Of a stretch of 64,000 nucleotides of DNA, positions 60,926-64,000 are shown one piece after another (the first letter of the stretch is position 1; every line of letters starts with the position of its first letter). The DNA lies in assembly GCF_001864935.2 (NCBI RefSeq), contig NZ_CP126267.1, forward strand, positions 1,984,001 to 2,048,000. Reading direction: 5' to 3'. A program made the translations under genes and the position numbers. Origin of the DNA: Curtobacterium sp. MCBA15_012. GTDB taxonomy: Bacteria > Actinomycetota > Actinomycetes > Actinomycetales > Microbacteriaceae. A model generated the notes under the pieces. It saw only the letters and a list, made by a program, of their open reading frames with translations. It did not search any database and had not been told where the DNA came from.

Positions 60926-61897
60926 TCAGCCGAGCGCGAGGATGTCCACGACGAAGACGAGCGGAGCGTTCGCCGGGATCCCCGAGCCCTCGCGCGGGTT
61001 CGCGCCGTACGCGTCCTCGGCCGTGGCGACGATGAGGACCTGCGAACCGACCTTCTGCCCGACGAGGCCGGTGACGAAGCCCTTGATCAGGCCCTGCTCG
61101 GAGACGGTGAACGTCGTCGGGGCGCCCTTCGACCACGACGAGTCGAACTCCTTGCCGCCGTCGAGCAGAACGCCCTTGTACTGCACGAGGGCGCTGTCCC
61201 CGTTCTGCACCTCTGGTCCGTCGCCCTGCTTCAGGACCTCGACCTGGGTCGTAGCGGGCGCCTTGTACCCGGACGGGATCGTGATCTCCGGCTCGCCGTC
61301 GGCCTTGTCCTTGACCGTCGGGAGCGCCGGGTCCTGCTGCTGCGGCGTACCGGTCGCCTTGGTCGGGGTCTTCGCGATCACGTCCGCCACGACGACGATG
61401 TCGCCGCTGGTGGTGAAGCCGAGCGCCGACGACGCGCCGATCGCCGCGACGCGGTCGCCGACCTTCGTGCACGCGAGGAGGGCCCCGAAGCCGGTCCCGC
61501 CGACCGAGAGCACCTGGGGGTTGCCCTGGTCGAAGCCGACCGCGCCGAGCTTCGAGGCGTCCTTCGCCTGGTAGACGGCGTAGGAGACCTGGGCGAACTC
61601 GCCCTTCTGCAGCTTCGCGCCGTCGCCCTGGGCCACCGTGGAGGCCTGGGGCGTCTTCGCGCTGAGTCCCTTGTCGAACGTGACGGTCGGCGCTTCCTTG
61701 CCGCCGACGGCCCCGGTCACCTTGATGCTCTTCGACGCCGACCCGGGCTTCGGGCACGTGGAGATCGGGGCGGCGGACGCGCTCGAGGACGCGCTCGGCG
61801 AGGCGGATGCGTCACCCGACCCCGAACCGGAGCAGGCGGCGAGTCCGAGCACGACGGCGGGGACGAGGGCGATCGGGAGCAGGCGGAGACGCTTCAC
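60926..61897 (-). CDS. FKBP-type peptidyl-prolyl isomerase lipoprotein
   Basis: 323 residues. Lipoprotein signal peptide with lipobox LAAC (Cys22), a Ser/Ala linker, then two FKBP-like units: a degenerate first (about 75-185) and a canonical second (about 215-323) with VQYKGVLLDGGKEFDSSW, GLIKGFVTGLVGQKVGS and PLVFVVDILALG. It likely assists folding of exported proteins. GTG start six bases after the OsmC stop, so the two are co-transcribed. Confidence 0.92.
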   Translation of the reverse strand: MKRLRLLPIALVPAVVLGLAACSGSGSGDASASPSASSSASAAPISTCPKPGSASKSIKVTGAVGGKEAPTVTFDKGLSAKTPQASTVAQGDGAKLQKGEFAQVSYAVYQAKDASKLGAVGFDQGNPQVLSVGGTGFGALLACTKVGDRVAAIGASSALGFTTSGDIVVVADVIAKTPTKATGTPQQQDPALPTVKDKADGEPEITIPSGYKAPATTQVEVLKQGDGPEVQNGDSALVQYKGVLLDGGKEFDSSWSKGAPTTFTVSEQGLIKGFVTGLVGQKVGSQVLIVATAEDAYGANPREGSGIPANAPLVFVVDILALG

Positions 61898-61903
61898 GGA
61901 GAC

Positions 61904-62380
61904 CTAGTCTGCCGCACGGACCTTGGTGACCGACGCGTGGTGGACGGGGAACGCCACGGAGCGGGCGATGAAGCACAGCTCGTTCGCCCGGACGTGGGCT
62001 GCCTCGGCGTCGGCGACGCGGTCCGCCTCGAGGATCGTCACGACGGGGTGCAGCTCCGCGGCGGTCAGCTCGCCGGTGCCGTCGCGGTGGACGTCGAGCG
62101 CGGCGGTCGCGGTGTCGGTGTACTCGACGACCGTGAAGCCCTGCTGGACCGCGACGTACAGGTAGCTCATCATGTGGCACTGCGCGAGGGCCCCGAGGAG
62201 CATCTCCTCGGGGTTCCACCGGTCGGCGTCGCCGCGGAACGTGGGGTCGGCGGAGCCGGGGACGTCGGGCTTGCCCGGCGCGGAGACGAGGTGCTCACGG
62301 CCGTAGTCGCGGTAGCCGCTCGTCCCGGTGCCGCGGTCGCCGGTCCAGCGGACGGAGACCTCGTAGGAGTGGTCGCTCAC
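61904..62380 (-). CDS. OsmC-family peroxiredoxin-like protein
   Basis: 158 residues, OsmC/Ohr fold. The first redox position reads LAQCHMMSYL (Cys in the central helix) and a second Cys lies in ANELCFIARSV, the pair typical of thiol-dependent peroxide reductases; the start WTGDRGTGTSGYRDYGREH also fits the OsmC/YhfA group. GTG start with AAGGG. Divergent from the asparaginase gene across a 14-bp repeat array. Confidence 0.9.
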   Translation of the reverse strand: MSDHSYEVSVRWTGDRGTGTSGYRDYGREHLVSAPGKPDVPGSADPTFRGDADRWNPEEMLLGALAQCHMMSYLYVAVQQGFTVVEYTDTATAALDVHRDGTGELTAAELHPVVTILEADRVADAEAAHVRANELCFIARSVAFPVHHASVTKVRAAD

Positions 62381-62447
62381 GGTGGCCCTTCGTCGGTGGT
62401 GCGGTGCTGTCGGTGCCGGTGCCGGTGGCGGCGGTGGCGGCGGCGGT

Positions 62448-62489
62448 GCGGTGGTGGCGGTGCGGTGGTGGCGGTGCGGTGGTGGCGGT
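62448..62489. repeat. 14-bp tandem repeat in a divergent promoter region
   Basis: Three perfect copies of GCGGTGGTGGCGGT, preceded by looser GGTGCC/GGTGGC repeats (62401-62447), fill the spacer between the divergent OsmC and asparaginase genes, ending 20 bases before the asparaginase -10. Confidence 0.85.
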
Positions 62490-62509
62490 GCTGGCGGCGC
62501 GGTCGTCGG

Positions 62510-62515
62510 TACGCT
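62510..62515 (+). promoter_or_regulatory. Leaderless promoter -10, asparaginase
   Basis: TACGCT six bases before the ATG at 62522; no ribosome site. Confidence 0.6.
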
Positions 62516-62521
62516 TGCGCC

Positions 62522-63514
62522 ATGCCGGTGAGCCACGACGTCCGCACTGATCGCCATCCTCTCACCGCGGAGGGCTCGGTCGAGCTCGCGGTGCTCGACC
62601 GGAACGGCTTCGACGAGAGCCGACACCTCGGTGCCGGCGTCGTCGTGGCCGCCGACGGCACGGTGCTCGACCGCGTCGGGGACCCGTCGGCGAGCATCTG
62701 GCCGCGGTCCACGATGAAGCCCTTCCAGGCGCTCGCGATCCGGGCGGCCGGCGCGGACTTCAGTGACGAGGAACTCGTGCTGACCACGGCGAGCCACGCC
62801 GGCACCGCGGCGCACCAGGCACTCGCCCTCCACATGCTCGAGTCGTTCGACCACGTCGAGGCCGACCTCGGCTGCCCGCCGGACATGCCCTTCGACCGCG
62901 CGACCGGGCGGACCATGACCGAACCGCGTCGTCTCGCGATGAACTGCTCGGGGAAGCACGCGGGCATGCTCGCCGCGTGCCGGGTCAACGGCTGGGACGA
63001 GGCGTCGTACCTGGACCCGTCGCACTCCCTGCAGCGACGGGTCCGTGACGTCGTCGAGGCGTACACCGGCGAGGTCGTCGACGTGGTCGGGACAGACGGC
63101 TGCGGTGCACCGGTCTTCCCGTTGACGCTGACCGGCCTGGCGCGCGGCATCGCGGGCGTGACGGCCCGGAGTGACTCGGACAGCGCCGCCCTCGTGGACG
63201 CGGTGCTCGACCACCCGTGGGCGATCGACGGCGTGGGCCGGGCGAACACGGTCGCCATCGAGCGGCTCGGTGTGCTCGCGAAGTTCGGGGCCGAGGGCGT
63301 CATGGTGATGGGCCTGCCCGGTGGTCCGGCCGTCGCGGTGAAGACACTCGACGGCTCGCAACGGGCGGGCACCCTCGCAGCGTTGACCCTGCTCCAGCGC
63401 AACGGTCTGGTGGACGAGGCAGGGGTCGCCGACGTCATGGCTGCGACCGGCGAGCAGGTGCTCGGCGGCGGCGTCCCCGTCGGTGCCGTGCGCGCGGGGT
63501 CCGGGCTGCGCTGA
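62522..63514 (+). CDS. L-asparaginase II family protein
   Basis: 330 residues of the thermolabile/Rhizobium etli-type asparaginase family (PF06089), unrelated to the E. coli enzymes. Family motifs: WPRSTMKPFQALA, TASHAGTAAHQ, NCSGKHAGML, DGCGAPVFPLTLTG and GAEGVMVMGLPGG. Would release ammonia from asparagine. No signal peptide, so cytoplasmic. ATG set by the TACGCT hexamer six bases upstream. Followed by 85 bases with no clear terminator. Confidence 0.9.
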   Translation: MPVSHDVRTDRHPLTAEGSVELAVLDRNGFDESRHLGAGVVVAADGTVLDRVGDPSASIWPRSTMKPFQALAIRAAGADFSDEELVLTTASHAGTAAHQALALHMLESFDHVEADLGCPPDMPFDRATGRTMTEPRRLAMNCSGKHAGMLAACRVNGWDEASYLDPSHSLQRRVRDVVEAYTGEVVDVVGTDGCGAPVFPLTLTGLARGIAGVTARSDSDSAALVDAVLDHPWAIDGVGRANTVAIERLGVLAKFGAEGVMVMGLPGGPAVAVKTLDGSQRAGTLAALTLLQRNGLVDEAGVADVMAATGEQVLGGGVPVGAVRAGSGLR

Positions 63515-63599
63515 GCGCGCCAGAGCACCGACCGAGCCGGGCGGCCCCCGCACTGCACCTGCGGTGCTGCGCGGCGGCTCCGCAGACCTGTGCGGTGTC

Positions 63600-64000
63600 T
63601 CACGGCCCTCCCCCGCTCCGGGCGGGCACACGGGGAACGTGGTCCGGCTCGAGGAGCGGGAGCACCGGCTCGACGGCCCGCGCGACGGTGCCGTCACGGG
63701 TCCGCAGGGTGCACCCGTAGCGGCTGACCTCGACGAGGGCGTCCCACGCCCGCGGCAGCTGCTGGAGTCCGGGGACCAGGACGACGGTCACCGCGATCGC
63801 CGGCCCGTCGTCGACGAAGCCCACGGCGACGCTGTTGCCCGCGGGCAGCGGGGTCCCGGTGGACGACAGGGACGGCGTGCACGATCCGTCCGTCGGATCG
63901 ACCGCGATCGGCGGCGGGACAGCGACCACCGAAGTGCTCACGTCGCGGTGCACGTCGTCGGACGAGCACCACCGGACACGCTCGTCGCCGCCCGGTCCGG
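63600..64000 (-). CDS. Unknown protein, N-terminal part beyond the window
   Basis: An open minus-strand frame running off the right edge, with 133 codons visible. It reads ...RWCSSDDVHRDVSTSVVAVPPPIAV... then GNSVAVGFVDDGPAIAVTVVLVPGLQQLPRAWDALVEVSRYGCTLRTRDGTV, with two or three cysteines and no recognised domain. A GTG at 63953 could be an internal start. Codon use favours G/C third positions. Could be a small soluble or secreted protein; function unknown. Confidence 0.5.
   Translation of the reverse strand, partial: GPGGDERVRWCSSDDVHRDVSTSVVAVPPPIAVDPTDGSCTPSLSSTGTPLPAGNSVAVGFVDDGPAIAVTVVLVPGLQQLPRAWDALVEVSRYGCTLRTRDGTVARAVEPVLPLLEPDHVPRVPARSGGGP

Overview
The window is about 72% G+C chromosomal DNA from an actinobacterium. 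It uses many GTG starts, mostly TGA stops, and dense same-strand gene runs. The mix of genes fits the family Microbacteriaceae, and Curtobacterium is my best guess: a Trp-region membrane protein with an HGxxPAAW-type neighbour, a guanylate kinase carrying an mIHF domain, a helicase-dead PriA and a Gly/Pro-rich IF2. The genus is inferred from general gene content, not from a search. I see no tRNA, rRNA, prophage, insertion sequence or CRISPR array. No stretch longer than 300 bases lacks a gene.

Most genes lie on the minus strand. In transcription order, from high to low coordinates, the blocks are as follows. (1) A partial unknown gene at the right edge, a plus-strand asparaginase, OsmC and FKBP lipoprotein genes, and a small secreted protein. 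(2) The isoprenoid block dxr, rseP and ispG, interrupted by an NCS1 permease and cysteine hydrolase pair, then proS. (3) The translation block nusA-ylxR-infB, then rbfA, with mutY on the plus strand, a degenerate kinase-like gene, truB, two membrane proteins and ribF. (4) Plus-strand DUF349 and cyclophilin genes, then rarA, rpsD and alaS-ruvX-mltG. (5) aroC-aroK-aroB, two small plus-strand orphan genes and a UbiB-type kinase. (6) A long efp-nusB-pyrR-pyrB-pyrC-(PH)-carA-carB-pyrF-mIHF/gmk-rpoZ-metK-priA run, which covers de novo UMP synthesis plus GDP and SAM formation. (7) fmt-rsmB, an inserted Abi-type gene, rpe, hisE, hisG-hisF and hisI-trpE-(two membrane proteins)-trpC-trpB-trpA.

Two expression habits stand out. 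Inside operons, about fifteen junctions are a 4-base GTGA overlap, which implies translational coupling. At operon heads, thirteen genes have a TA(G/C)NNT hexamer exactly 6 or 7 bases before the start codon and mostly no Shine-Dalgarno sequence. That is the signature of leaderless mRNAs, and it fixes several start codons (hisE, mutY, rseP, ispG). The mutY and kinase-like promoters overlap each other.

The parts that look accessory are the Abi-like HEPN gene wedged in front of the rpe promoter, the permease and hydrolase cassette, the two small genes beside aroB, the small secreted protein beside dxr, and several short tandem or palindromic repeats. I found no convincing new multi-gene system. 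The leaderless-promoter set and the accessory insertions are the items most worth following up.
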